Assembly (NCBI GenBank): GCA_016936235.1
Contig: JAFGPK010000018.1
Location: 1 to 34,074, forward strand
Reading direction: 5' to 3'
Length of the DNA: 34,074 bases
Source of the DNA: Candidatus Fermentibacteraceae bacterium
GTDB lineage: Bacteria; Fermentibacterota; Fermentibacteria; Fermentibacterales; JCC-6
Positions within the stretch are counted from its first letter, which is position 1. Each line of letters begins with the position of its first letter. Below, one piece after another: positions 14,828-23,570 of this stretch. A model generated the notes under the pieces. The model had not been told where the DNA came from. It did no database searches and saw nothing but the letters and a program-made list of their open reading frames with translations. The translations under genes and the position numbers were made by a program.

Positions 14828-17584
14828 ATGGAGAGACCTTTCGTTGACAGGACCGATGAACGAAGCCATCTGCGCAGGGCTCTGAAGTACGATGGCAGCG
14901 AGAATCCTGTGCTTGTCTTCACTGGTATCGGCGGTATGGGCAAGACCGCCCTGAGGATCGATTTCGAGAACCAGGCGCTAAAACCGGACAACGTTCCCTT
15001 TGCCGCAGTGGACTACGACACCGACCCGAATCTGAAGCCCATAGAGTCAACTCTACGGGCGATGCGCCGGCAGCTGGGCAGGCAAGGTGTTCGGACGCCT
15101 GTCTTCGATTTCCTGTACGCCCGCTATTTCGAACTCAGCATGGGGGTAAAGATCTCCGCGCAGAACTGTCCCCATGAACTCGAGAGCGTGGTCAACATTC
15201 TGGAAGGGATACCGGCCGTGGGCAGCGTGGCGCAGGTGATACACGGCCTGAGCCAGCTGGGTCTGAGCATCAAGGAGCGTCTGCGTCATAAGGAATGGCT
15301 TTACCGGCTCCGTGAACTGGAACCGCGCGAGGTCCTGAATCTCCTGCCCGAGGCCATGGCCGGAGACCTGGAAGAGGCGGTATCCACCCGGACACCGAAG
15401 GTCCTGAAGTCTTCGGGAAGCCGGATTGTCCTGCTCCTTGATGCCTATGAGCGCCTTGCCGAGGCGCAACTGGACGACGCCCTGCATAGAAAACTGCTTT
15501 CTCTGACTCCCCATCTGCTGCGGGTTGTCCTGACCCGGGACCCGCTTCCCTGGGATCTGAAGTTTCCCAGTGAATGGAGCGGCAGGATAATACACGTTCC
15601 CTCTCTGGAGGATCTCTGCAGCGAGGATACGAAGACGCTGCTGCGGGAGAAGAGCGTAGACGACCCCGACCTGCAGGAGCACCTCTACCGGTTGACAGGC
15701 GGATACCCTTTTCATCTTGAACTGTGCTCCGATATCTGCAGGGAGATTGCCGAAGCCACAGGCAGGAAACCGAAGACGGAGGATTTTCAGGGGACGGCAC
15801 AGGCGAGGGACCTCACCGAGGAACTCGTGGACCGCCTGCTTCGGCAGCTTAACGATGACGAGAGAGACCTGATGGGTCTGGCCTGCTATCCGAGATGGAT
15901 TTCCGAGGAGGTCCTGGAGGAACTCTCATCCGTTCCGGAAAGCGTCTCTCGCATCTACAGGAAGTTCATGCAGCTTTCCATGTTCTCTCCCCATCCGGAG
16001 ATAGCCGACGCCGCTGTCCTTCGGCAGGAAGTACGTGACTGCCTGCTTTCCAAGCAACTGAGCAAGCGATGGTTCAGGAAGCGACACGGAAAACTGTCGG
16101 AATTCCATGCGGAATGCTGGGAGGAGACCGGGGCATTCCATCACCTTCAGGAGGCCCTGTATCATGGGTTCTATGAGGACTCTGAACGGGCCGTGGAGGT
16201 CTTTGAAAAGCACTTCTGGCAACTCCTTGAAAAGTGTCAGTTTGCCGAAGCGGGAAGCCTGCTCGAGTCCGTCCCTCATGAGACGCTGGATGAAAAGGCA
16301 AAAAGGAAGGTGGATTACGCCCGCGCGCGCCTGCTCACCGGACAGGCCGGCTCACAGCAGAGTCTGTTGACGGCGAATGGAATCTATGAGTCGCTCATTG
16401 CCGGCGAGAACGATGAGGAATCCCTCGGGCTGTACCTCTTCTCCTTCGGCGAACTGCAGTGCTGCCAGGGCGATTATGCAAAAGCGCTGGAGTATGGTCT
16501 GAAGGCTCTTGAAATCCGCCGGAAGGTCTTTGGGGAGGAACACCCCGATGTTGCCGCCTCTCATCACAACGTCGGGGATGCCCTCTACGAACAGGGCGAA
16601 TACTCAGAGGCGCTGGAGCACTACGAGAAAGCTCTCGCTATCCGCCGAGGGGCCTATGGAGAGGAACATCCCGATGTGGCTGATTCCCTCAACGACATGT
16701 GCATCATCAACAGGGAGCTGGGTCGGTACAGCGAGGCGCTGGCGTATGGCAGGAAGAGCCTCGACATTCGCCGGAAGATCTTCGGGGAAGAAGCTCCCGC
16801 CGCAGCCATCCCCCTGGTGAACATCGGAAGTGTCCATTACTACCGGAGTGAGTACGGAGAGGCCCTGGACTACTATCAGCGGGGCCTGGCCATCATGTCG
16901 AGGGTCTATGGAGAAGAACACCCGAAGATCGCCATTCTGCATAACAACATCGGGAGCGTCTGCCAGTGCCTCGGCGATTATGAAAAGGCGCTGGAACATG
17001 CCCGGAAATCCCTGTCCATGGATCTGAACGTCTACGGAGAGGAACACCCCAACGTAGCCGACTCCTACCACAACATCGGGACGATCTGCTACAGAAAGGG
17101 TGAGTACGAAAAGGCGCTGGATTACTATCAGAAGAGCCTGGCCATAAGAGTCAGGATTTCCGGACCGGAACATCCGCGGGTATCAATCTCCTACCACAAT
17201 ATAGGGATCATCCACAAGGAACAGGGCGAATACGCCACGGCCCTTGAGTATTTCCGGAAGAGCCTGGACATCTGTCTGAAGTTCTACGGAGACGAGCATC
17301 CGGGATTGGCCGGGTCCTACTATGAGATCGCCTGCTGCCTCTATGCGCTGAATGAAGTGGACCAGGCCTTCGAAAGCATCCGTAAGAGCATAGAGCGGTA
17401 CCTCGAATTCGACCTCTGGAAATCCGTGCCGGAGGCTCTTTACATGCTAGCGCAATGGCTGGATGAACAGGGAAAGAGCACCGAGGCGCAGGAGGCGCGC
17501 AGGGAAGCCCTAAAGATATGCGACGAGCATGATATGCCCGATCTCATTGCAGAACTGGAGGAAAAGAGATCGGGGAGGTATTGA
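14828..17584 (+). CDS. STAND-type NTPase with C-terminal kinesin-light-chain TPRs
   Basis: A 918-residue cytoplasmic protein with a NLR-like layout but no recognisable N-terminal effector domain. The NTPase module has a Walker A motif TGIGGMGKT (residues 32-40), a Walker B strand IVLLLDAYE (200-208) and a sensor-like VVLTRDPLPWD (233-243). It is followed by a winged-helix-like segment near 330-420. From about residue 530 come eight TPRs with a 42-residue period. Seven end in or near YGEEHPD-type linkers (GEEHPD, GPEHPR, GDEHPG), the kinesin-light-chain form, and the eighth is degenerate. Such proteins switch between ADP- and ATP-bound oligomeric states when the repeats sense a ligand. Known roles include transcription control and antiphage defence; which applies here is unclear. 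It stands alone behind a strong promoter. Confidence 0.85.
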   Translation: MERPFVDRTDERSHLRRALKYDGSENPVLVFTGIGGMGKTALRIDFENQALKPDNVPFAAVDYDTDPNLKPIESTLRAMRRQLGRQGVRTPVFDFLYARYFELSMGVKISAQNCPHELESVVNILEGIPAVGSVAQVIHGLSQLGLSIKERLRHKEWLYRLRELEPREVLNLLPEAMAGDLEEAVSTRTPKVLKSSGSRIVLLLDAYERLAEAQLDDALHRKLLSLTPHLLRVVLTRDPLPWDLKFPSEWSGRIIHVPSLEDLCSEDTKTLLREKSVDDPDLQEHLYRLTGGYPFHLELCSDICREIAEATGRKPKTEDFQGTAQARDLTEELVDRLLRQLNDDERDLMGLACYPRWISEEVLEELSSVPESVSRIYRKFMQLSMFSPHPEIADAAVLRQEVRDCLLSKQLSKRWFRKRHGKLSEFHAECWEETGAFHHLQEALYHGFYEDSERAVEVFEKHFWQLLEKCQFAEAGSLLESVPHETLDEKAKRKVDYARARLLTGQAGSQQSLLTANGIYESLIAGENDEESLGLYLFSFGELQCCQGDYAKALEYGLKALEIRRKVFGEEHPDVAASHHNVGDALYEQGEYSEALEHYEKALAIRRGAYGEEHPDVADSLNDMCIINRELGRYSEALAYGRKSLDIRRKIFGEEAPAAAIPLVNIGSVHYYRSEYGEALDYYQRGLAIMSRVYGEEHPKIAILHNNIGSVCQCLGDYEKALEHARKSLSMDLNVYGEEHPNVADSYHNIGTICYRKGEYEKALDYYQKSLAIRVRISGPEHPRVSISYHNIGIIHKEQGEYATALEYFRKSLDICLKFYGDEHPGLAGSYYEIACCLYALNEVDQAFESIRKSIERYLEFDLWKSVPEALYMLAQWLDEQGKSTEAQEARREALKICDEHDMPDLIAELEEKRSGRY

Positions 17585-17628
17585 CAATATGAAGCAATGG
17601 TAATAAGTAAATAGAAATAAATCAAATC

Positions 17629-17776
17629 ATGAGGGGGGACACTTCTTGTAGCCGTTTCGGTTATGGGAATTTTTTTTACTGCTGCCGGTCAGATGGCAGA
17701 TGGAACCGACAGAGTACAGGTTTTCTGTAACCGCGGATTCATGGAACCCGGTACAAGGCTGTTTTTTTGCTCTTAA
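17629..17776 (+). pseudogene. Possible frameshifted small exported-peptide gene
   Basis: After the ATG at 17629 there is a run of six G (17633-17638). Read as it stands, the ATG frame gives a poor 35-codon peptide. If one G were missing, the frame would read MRGTLLVAVSVMGIFFTAAG, a convincing signal peptide, then a short tail ending VQVFCNRGFMEPGTRLFFC before TAA at 17774-17776. Further homopolymers (T8, T7) lie in the tail. It could be a decayed small gene, a phase-variable tract or a sequencing error. No ribosome site is visible before the ATG. Confidence 0.25.
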
Positions 17777-17790
17777 CATAGGAGGGAAGG

Positions 17791-18648
17791 ATGAGATCAC
17801 ATAAAACGATATGGAAGAGCGGCGGGCTGCAGATCGGCGCTCTGCTCATATTCGTGCTCATTGTGCAACTCTTCGTGTGGTTGACCAAGGCATCGCCGGG
17901 TCAGGGGGAACTGGTATTCTGGGGAATCATGTTCTCCATCGTTCCCGCCCTGTTATGGCTGTCGTTCTTCTATCAGCGGGACAGGCTGGAGCCCGAGCCG
18001 AAGCATTACGTACTGGGTGTGTTCGCTCTGGGCGCTTTCCTGACCTACGCCATCGGTATTCCACTGGTCAGGCATGTATTCAGGGTGAGTGAGTGGCTAT
18101 ATCTCACGCCCTGGGGATACATACTGGGATCCATCCTTGTCGTTGGAGTAATTCATCAGTCCATCGCCTATGCCACAGTGCGATACACCGTGTATCCCAC
18201 CAGGGAATTCGATGAGCGGATCGATGGCATAGTCTATGGCACTGCGGCAGGGCTGGGAATCGCCACGATGCTCAATATCGCCTATGTGATCGAACTGGGT
18301 GGCGCCCTTCTGGTGATAGCCGCGATCTACTGCGTCATCAACGCTCTGGCCTATGCGAGTTTCGGCGGCATCATGGGCTATTTCTTCTCAGTGGCCAAGT
18401 TCGGGAAGCGCGCCGGCCAGGGGCAGTTCATATGGGGCGTCGCCATCGCTGCCGTTCTGAACGGATTGTTCTTCTGGCTCCAGAGGCTCCTTGTATTCCA
18501 GAGCACACGTTACGAACCCTGGTACGGTCTCATCGCGGGGATCGTTGTGGTTGTGATCATCTACGGAATACTGGAAGCATTGATGCGCAGCTCCGTAGCT
18601 CTGGAGGAAGCGGGGAAAAGAACCTCAGCCGAAAACGGAGGGGAATGA
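17791..18648 (+). CDS. PrsW-like polytopic membrane protein lacking the protease residues
   Basis: A 285-residue integral membrane protein with about seven to eight hydrophobic segments and the layout of the PrsW/CPBP (Rce1-like) families. The diagnostic DRLEPEP (64-70) and FDERIDGIVYGTAAGLG (140-156) are present. The catalytic positions are not: where active members have an EE pair this one has VIHQS (120-124), the E-N pair in the GLG-x-A-x-x-E-N motif reads ATMLN (158-162), and the later His is replaced in LAYASFGG (187-193). It is probably a non-catalytic member that binds or shields a membrane partner. AGGAGGGAAGG precedes the ATG. Its stop overlaps the next start by 1 nt, so it is co-translated with that gene. 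Confidence 0.75.
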   Translation: MRSHKTIWKSGGLQIGALLIFVLIVQLFVWLTKASPGQGELVFWGIMFSIVPALLWLSFFYQRDRLEPEPKHYVLGVFALGAFLTYAIGIPLVRHVFRVSEWLYLTPWGYILGSILVVGVIHQSIAYATVRYTVYPTREFDERIDGIVYGTAAGLGIATMLNIAYVIELGGALLVIAAIYCVINALAYASFGGIMGYFFSVAKFGKRAGQGQFIWGVAIAAVLNGLFFWLQRLLVFQSTRYEPWYGLIAGIVVVVIIYGILEALMRSSVALEEAGKRTSAENGGE

Positions 18649-19205
18649 TGGCCTCCAAACACAAACCATTGGACCTGTTCGTCATAGCATTCATACTCGT
18701 GTGTCTGTTGATCGGGTGGATACTCAAGGAGGGTATTGAGGCCAGGACCGTGGGCTTTACGGATACGAATGCGAATATCTCCCTTGAGTATCCGGCAAGA
18801 TGGCTTCCCAAACCCGATCCCGGCTCCCTGCTGCTGGTGTTCGATCCGCAGTCCCGGTCCTTCTTCAACGACAGGATATCGCTCCAGGTTGCCAGATGGT
18901 TCGCGCAGGAAGGTATGGACGAATTCATCGAACATCTGCAAACCCAGCGGGGAAGCGACTATCAGCTGTACCACACCATCTCGGTCGGTCCTCTCGAAAT
19001 AGACTCACTTGAGACCACCAGGATGGATTATGTCTACGCGATCCTGTCTCCTGGAATGGATATCCCGAATGTCGTGAGAGCCATCGACATCATCTTCCCA
19101 AAAGGAGACCAGGTATACATTCTTACACTATCTGCGGATGAGAGCGAATTCGACGGGAATCTGCCGGAATTCGACGCCGTCGTCAGCAGTATCCGCAGCA
19201 ATTAG
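18648..19205 (+). CDS. Membrane-anchored PsbP/DcrB-like protein
   Basis: A 185-residue protein with one N-terminal membrane anchor (LFVIAFILVCLLIGWIL) and an extracytoplasmic domain. The domain opens with ISLEYPARWLPKPDPGSLLLVF and ends with VYILTLSADESEFDGNLPEFDAVVSSI. This order of strands and helices is like the PsbP/DcrB (DUF1795) fold, but similarity is weak and function unknown. Two adjacent ATG codons (18645 and 18648) follow GGAGGGG; the second has the better spacing and overlaps the stop of the PrsW-like gene. It is the middle gene of a three-gene unit with the PrsW-like protein and a secreted protease. Confidence 0.65.
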   Translation: MASKHKPLDLFVIAFILVCLLIGWILKEGIEARTVGFTDTNANISLEYPARWLPKPDPGSLLLVFDPQSRSFFNDRISLQVARWFAQEGMDEFIEHLQTQRGSDYQLYHTISVGPLEIDSLETTRMDYVYAILSPGMDIPNVVRAIDIIFPKGDQVYILTLSADESEFDGNLPEFDAVVSSIRSN

Positions 19206-19215
19206 GGGGGTCGCT

Positions 19216-20385
19216 ATGAAATCGTTTGGCAAATCCGTTGTGATGTTCATTTTGCTCTGCGCGATTTTCATCAGCGAATCATCGGGTCAGCTGCAGAGCG
19301 GAACGAGAGAGAGGATTTTCCATTCCACCGTGCTTATAGAAGCCGCAGTGCAGCTGCAGTTGGAAACAGCCAAGGGAGTTGTTGATACCTTACTCTACTG
19401 GTCCGGGTCCGGGAATGTGATAAGCCCGTGTGGATGGATCCTGACAAACGCGCATGTGGCGTATTTCGATCCGACGTTCGGTGATCAGTCGCTGGTGGAC
19501 TATTTCCCGGAGGACTACTACATGCCTGATCAGCTCCTGGTCTGCTATACGTCGGATCCCGAATTACCGCCGCAACCCGTCTACTATGCTGATATCGTGG
19601 AAGGGTACTATCGCTATCGCGATCCGGATATTGCATTGATCAAGTGCAACTGGCGCATGGACGGCTCTGTGATTCCGCTGGATGAGGAGATCTTCACTGA
19701 ATATCACTATCTGGGGGATTCAGACGATCTTGAGCACGGTGATGAACTGTACTGCATCGGATACCCGGATTATGCCGCAGGCGGGATCAGCTACACCAGC
19801 GGCGAAGTAACCAACATACTTGCGGATGCTGACAGGTTCGGTTATACGGAGAGATACTTCATCGGGACGGACGCCAGCATATCGGGCGGCAACAGCGGGG
19901 GAGCCGCCGTGAATCGGGACGGTAAACTCATCGGGCTTCCCACAATGGGTTTATCAGGCTCAGCCGGCTGGAGAGGCTACATCACACCCATCAACAAAGC
20001 CCGGTGGATGCTGGGGACATGGGTGGAAGAAACGGGGCTGGGCGCATCGGTCAACGGTCGGGTCGTGAGCGAACAGACCGGACAGGGTGTCATCGGCGCC
20101 GATGTCTATATACTGTACCCGGAAGTGAGCGTTGACGCTTTCATGGAGCTATGGCGGAGAGATCGACTGACCGATGAGGAATATGCGGCACTGGTCTATG
20201 CGGTATTCGCCTACTGCAAGAGCGGGATCGATGGCAGGTTCTGCCTGGAACACCTTCTACCGTCCGGCTACGAGTACAGCGTCATCGTCAGCGCCAATAG
20301 TTACGAGGACATGGCCGCCCAGGACTTCCTGGATATCAGCAATGCGAATGACAGGAACATAACGCTGGAACTGGTTAGATATTAG
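19216..20385 (+). CDS. Secreted trypsin-like serine protease with C-terminal CarboxypepD_reg-like domain
   Basis: A 389-residue protein with a signal peptide (VVMFILLCAIFISESSG) and a trypsin/HtrA-type fold. The triad is visible: His80 in LTNAHVAY, Asp138 in DPDIALIK and Ser227 in GGNSGGA. There is no PDZ domain. Residues ~285-389 instead form a carboxypeptidase-regulatory-like beta domain (VNGRVVSEQTGQGVIGADVY ... DISNANDRNITLELV), which is common in surface proteins of FCB bacteria. The ATG at 19216 follows a GGGGGG ribosome site 11 nt after the preceding stop, so a longer frame from 19138 is rejected. Its place after a PrsW-like pseudoprotease and a membrane-anchored protein suggests an envelope quality-control or signalling unit. 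The substrate is unknown. Confidence 0.83.
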   Translation: MKSFGKSVVMFILLCAIFISESSGQLQSGTRERIFHSTVLIEAAVQLQLETAKGVVDTLLYWSGSGNVISPCGWILTNAHVAYFDPTFGDQSLVDYFPEDYYMPDQLLVCYTSDPELPPQPVYYADIVEGYYRYRDPDIALIKCNWRMDGSVIPLDEEIFTEYHYLGDSDDLEHGDELYCIGYPDYAAGGISYTSGEVTNILADADRFGYTERYFIGTDASISGGNSGGAAVNRDGKLIGLPTMGLSGSAGWRGYITPINKARWMLGTWVEETGLGASVNGRVVSEQTGQGVIGADVYILYPEVSVDAFMELWRRDRLTDEEYAALVYAVFAYCKSGIDGRFCLEHLLPSGYEYSVIVSANSYEDMAAQDFLDISNANDRNITLELVRY

Positions 20386-20561
20386 CAGTCCATTGGCTCC
20401 GATCGTTCTTCCTTATCGATGATCGTGATCCAATGATCGCTGTATGACTGGAAGACGGCGGTACTGAATACCTGCTCTCCTGCCGGAGGAGCATTCCAGT
20501 CCCCGTTCCATAAAGCGGTATAGGATATTCGTCTCCGCCTCGGCTCATCCCTGATGTCATG
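20382..20561 (-). pseudogene. Possible C-terminal fragment of a lost gene
   Basis: The minus strand carries an open frame whose last ~50 codons read like real protein: RISYTALWNGDWNAPPAG, then FSTAVFQSYSDHWITIIDK and a short acidic end. The part further upstream is arginine- and proline-rich and does not look coding, and there is no plausible start. The GDWN segment recalls DUF4159-type domains, but this is weak. The stop overlaps the last codons of the protease gene. Confidence 0.25.
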
Positions 20562-20692
20562 GCTGCCGGACGGGCAGTACCTGGGAAAGGAGCGCGAAGG
20601 TATAGTATGTTCCGTCTCCGGAAACGGAACTGCGCGGAAGACCAGGCATATCCGGTCACAACTGCCGGATTTCGACACTGAGGAGGTGACAG
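20386..20692. other. Intergenic region before the sugar transferase
   Basis: About 300 bases with no complete gene. It holds the possible minus-strand fragment at 20382-20561 and, on the plus strand, a TATAGT at 20601-20606 that could be a -10 element without a clear -35. The ribosome site of the next gene is at its right end. Confidence 0.4.
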
Positions 20693-22057
20693 GTGAAGAA
20701 GGGGAGAAGCATTCTCTGGATAATGCCCCCCTCGGACCTGCTGTTCATCATACTCGTGTTCATGTGCGGCTTCTGGATCCGGCACTCGCTCCTTGTTGAT
20801 CTCATGGGCACCGACTTCAGGCTGTCTGTCTACCATTATCTTCTCAGCGGTCTTGTTCTGGGTAGCGTCCAGATAGCTTTCATGGCCGTGTTCGGTGTGT
20901 ATCGGAAGGAATTCGGTCTTGGGATGATCGAAGAGATGGCGGGTATCATCAGGGCGGCGGTAGTGGCCGTGCTGCTTACTTTCGCCACTACGTTCATCAC
21001 AAGGCAGCTCTTCTTCTCGAGGTTCGTACTCGTCTTCACCTGTCCTGCTTCGATCCTTCTCCTGGGACTGTGGCACGGGATCCTCAGGAGACTCAAGAGG
21101 AGGTCCGGGGCTCCCTCCTCTGTTCTGATCGTGGGCACTTCCGAAGAGGCGAGGCAACTGGGCACCTTCATGGAAACCAGGGCCCAGCTCCCATACGTCG
21201 TCAGGGAATACGCGGACCCGTCTTCACCCTCCGGAGACATCATCAGGATGATTGACCGGCTCTCCATTGACGAACTGGTGGTGGCTGAGAAGTCCGTATC
21301 GGAGGCCACTCTCTCGGAAGTCATCCTCCATTGCGAGAAGTTCGGGATAAACTACAAGATAGCGGCTGACCTGTTCTCGCTGGTCACCCTTACCGCCAGG
21401 GTCGCGCACATGGGGGGGACCACCCTGATAGAATCGGTCCCGGCTCCGCTGGCAGGATGGGGTTACCTTCTCAAAAGGATATCGGACATTATCTTCACGG
21501 TCCTCATTCTGATACTCCTTTCACCCGTGTTCGTGGTGACCTCAGTTGCCATAGTGCTGGATTCCGGTTTTCCGGTCTTCTACAAGCAGATGAGGTTGGG
21601 CCGCGGAAACGAGCTTTTCAGAATGATCAAGTTCAGGTCCATGAGGAAGGGAGCCCATGAGGAGAAGGAACTCCTGAGGGACAGCAACGAATCCTCGGGA
21701 CCCCTCTTCAAGATAAAGGATGATCCAAGGATCTCCAGGGTGGGCAGATTCATCAGAAAATGGTCCATTGATGAGCTTCCGCAGCTATTCAACGTTCTGT
21801 CAGGAAAAATGAGCCTTGTAGGTCCGCGACCGCCCCTCCCTGAAGAGGTGGAGGAATACAACCGCAGGGATTTCAAGCGGCTTCATACTATTCCCGGTGT
21901 GACAGGGGTATGGCAGATCTCCGGCAGAAGCCATCTCGGTTTCGACGAGATGGTCAAGCTGGACCTCTACTACGTAGACAACTGGTCGATATGGATGGAC
22001 CTGGCCATTCTATTCCTCACTCCCAAGGCCGTGCTCTCCGGAGAAGGGGCATACTGA
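20693..22057 (+). CDS. Polyprenyl-phosphate hexose-1-phosphate transferase (sugar transferase)
   Basis: A 454-residue WbaP/CpsE-type enzyme that starts polysaccharide assembly by moving a sugar-1-phosphate from a nucleotide sugar to undecaprenyl phosphate at the inner membrane. The first half has four membrane helices and a CoA-binding-like Rossmann domain (SVLIVGTSEEARQLG). After a re-entrant helix (ISDIIFTVLILILLSPVFV) comes the catalytic domain: FYKQMRLGRGN, MIKFRSMR, then DDPRISRVGRFIRKWSIDEL with PQLFNVL, SLVGPRPPLPEE and PGVTGVWQISGRS. The start is GTG behind a perfect AGGAGGTGA. No other polysaccharide gene lies beside it, so the glycan is unknown; a GT4 enzyme lies 10 kb away at 32625. 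Confidence 0.88.
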   Translation: MKKGRSILWIMPPSDLLFIILVFMCGFWIRHSLLVDLMGTDFRLSVYHYLLSGLVLGSVQIAFMAVFGVYRKEFGLGMIEEMAGIIRAAVVAVLLTFATTFITRQLFFSRFVLVFTCPASILLLGLWHGILRRLKRRSGAPSSVLIVGTSEEARQLGTFMETRAQLPYVVREYADPSSPSGDIIRMIDRLSIDELVVAEKSVSEATLSEVILHCEKFGINYKIAADLFSLVTLTARVAHMGGTTLIESVPAPLAGWGYLLKRISDIIFTVLILILLSPVFVVTSVAIVLDSGFPVFYKQMRLGRGNELFRMIKFRSMRKGAHEEKELLRDSNESSGPLFKIKDDPRISRVGRFIRKWSIDELPQLFNVLSGKMSLVGPRPPLPEEVEEYNRRDFKRLHTIPGVTGVWQISGRSHLGFDEMVKLDLYYVDNWSIWMDLAILFLTPKAVLSGEGAY

Positions 22058-22118
22058 GGATAGGTCAACGGACTTCGTTCCCCTGAAACAGGTCCTTCAA
22101 GCAAATGACGGGGGTATC

Positions 22119-23570
22119 ATGAACGGTCGTATTCGTATGAAGACAGCTGGACTTACGGTTCTATCCGTGCTATGCGCAGCCTGTACAGGTCCGGCGGCGT
22201 CCACCTCCCTGATGGATTCCATGCCATCGGGACACGACGTCTACATTATCATGAGTCCGGAACGCGCCGGTATCGAACAGGTTCTGACCGAGTTCGAAGG
22301 ATACTTCGGTTCGAGTGATGCCGGTCCGGCCGGGGCAGGGGATGTCATCGGCTTCGACCCTCTGGACTGGCAGGGTTGGACCGAAGCCCTGACCCTCAGG
22401 CCGGGCGACGATATCGGCCTTGTTCTCGACCTGGATCAGGGGGATATCCGGGTCATTACCGTCTACCTTCCATCCGACGATGCTACCGCGGTGGAGGGTT
22501 TCGTCACCGGTATCAGGGAACGGGCCGGGGAAGCGGATGCGGCTGCGAGGTTCATTCGCACAGGTGAATACACCGCCGTCTCGTTCTTCGGCAATGAATT
22601 CGATCCCGGACCGGAGACCGGCTACCATCTGGATTCCTCTCTTCGGGATTACCCTGACTACTCCCGGCTGGCCGGGGATCCGCCGGAGGGTAATGCCGTT
22701 CTGATCGTGTTCGCGAATGCCGGCGCCTTCCCGGGCACCGAAGGGCTCGGTTCGGCCCTGCTGGAATGCACCGAATCCGGCAGCATGATCACCATCGCTG
22801 CCGGTTTCTCCACCGACGGGGACCTGCCGTATCTTTCCATACTGTCACCAGGCGGCGCCTGCGGGGAAGTAACGGTCCCGGAAGGCACGAACGCTGCAGC
22901 GCGGATCAGTCTAGACATGCCCTGTGTGAAGGACCTCCTTGTAGAAGGCGGCATTGACAGGGAGTTCGGAATGGGGATCGAGGAGTTCGGCTTCTCGTCC
23001 TTCGATGAGATGTTCGACTGCTTCGGCGGCGCTTTCTATGCCGGCGTCCTGCTCTCCGGAGAGAAGCAGGGGGGGGTCCTTCAGTTCAGCCTTCGGGACG
23101 TGGACGCGGTCACCCGCATGCTGGACTTGATCTTCCGTACGGTGGCAGGCAGCGACGATCCCGGAATGACCACCTTCGAGTTCAGGGGCGGGTACTGCTA
23201 CCGGACCACAAGCACCGGATCCACAGGCATTGATTTCATAGAGTTCGGTATCATCGACGATGCCGTCGCGATAGGCGCCAACATAAGCATCGAGGATATC
23301 GCGGCAGGAATGGTCTTCAGCGATTATGCGTCGGCCACCTCCCTGGGACTGGACTGCGGCGGCGGACTGATCGTGACTGCCGACCTGGGATCCATCGCGG
23401 GAAGCGACGCGGTGGACGAGGATCTCATCGAGAGGTTGAACGGCTCCGGGATCAGGAGATGTGCGGCATCCGCCGGCTACTCCGAGGGTATCCTCGATGC
23501 AGCTGTATGCCTGGAGTTCGCGGAAGGCGGCGGGTTCATGAATCTGCTGAGATTTCTCTCAGGTATCTGA
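22119..23570 (+). CDS. Exported, acidic protein of unknown function
   Basis: A 483-residue protein with an N-terminal signal sequence (MKTAGLTVLSVLCAACTGP). The CAAC segment is close to a lipobox, so it may be a lipoprotein, but position -3 is a Cys rather than Leu. The rest is rich in Gly, Asp, Ser and Ala, with few basic residues. It seems to have two related halves, each with a phrase of the type (S/D)xVxxGFDPLDW or FGxxxFDEMFDCFGG. I do not recognise the family. GGGGG precedes the ATG at 22119. It follows the sugar transferase by 61 bp with no terminator between them and may be co-transcribed. Its 3' end overlaps a convergent small gene by 35 bp. Confidence 0.7.
   Translation: MNGRIRMKTAGLTVLSVLCAACTGPAASTSLMDSMPSGHDVYIIMSPERAGIEQVLTEFEGYFGSSDAGPAGAGDVIGFDPLDWQGWTEALTLRPGDDIGLVLDLDQGDIRVITVYLPSDDATAVEGFVTGIRERAGEADAAARFIRTGEYTAVSFFGNEFDPGPETGYHLDSSLRDYPDYSRLAGDPPEGNAVLIVFANAGAFPGTEGLGSALLECTESGSMITIAAGFSTDGDLPYLSILSPGGACGEVTVPEGTNAAARISLDMPCVKDLLVEGGIDREFGMGIEEFGFSSFDEMFDCFGGAFYAGVLLSGEKQGGVLQFSLRDVDAVTRMLDLIFRTVAGSDDPGMTTFEFRGGYCYRTTSTGSTGIDFIEFGIIDDAVAIGANISIEDIAAGMVFSDYASATSLGLDCGGGLIVTADLGSIAGSDAVDEDLIERLNGSGIRRCAASAGYSEGILDAAVCLEFAEGGGFMNLLRFLSGI

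Noticed and set aside
19216-20385. The trypsin-like protease as an effector of the STAND protein
   Set aside because: The protease has a signal peptide and belongs to a separate operon, whereas the STAND protein is cytoplasmic.
20375-21157. A 260-codon minus-strand frame across the start of the sugar transferase
   Set aside because: Most of it is antisense to the sugar transferase and its composition is polar and proline-rich; only its neighbouring frame at 20382-20561 looked protein-like.
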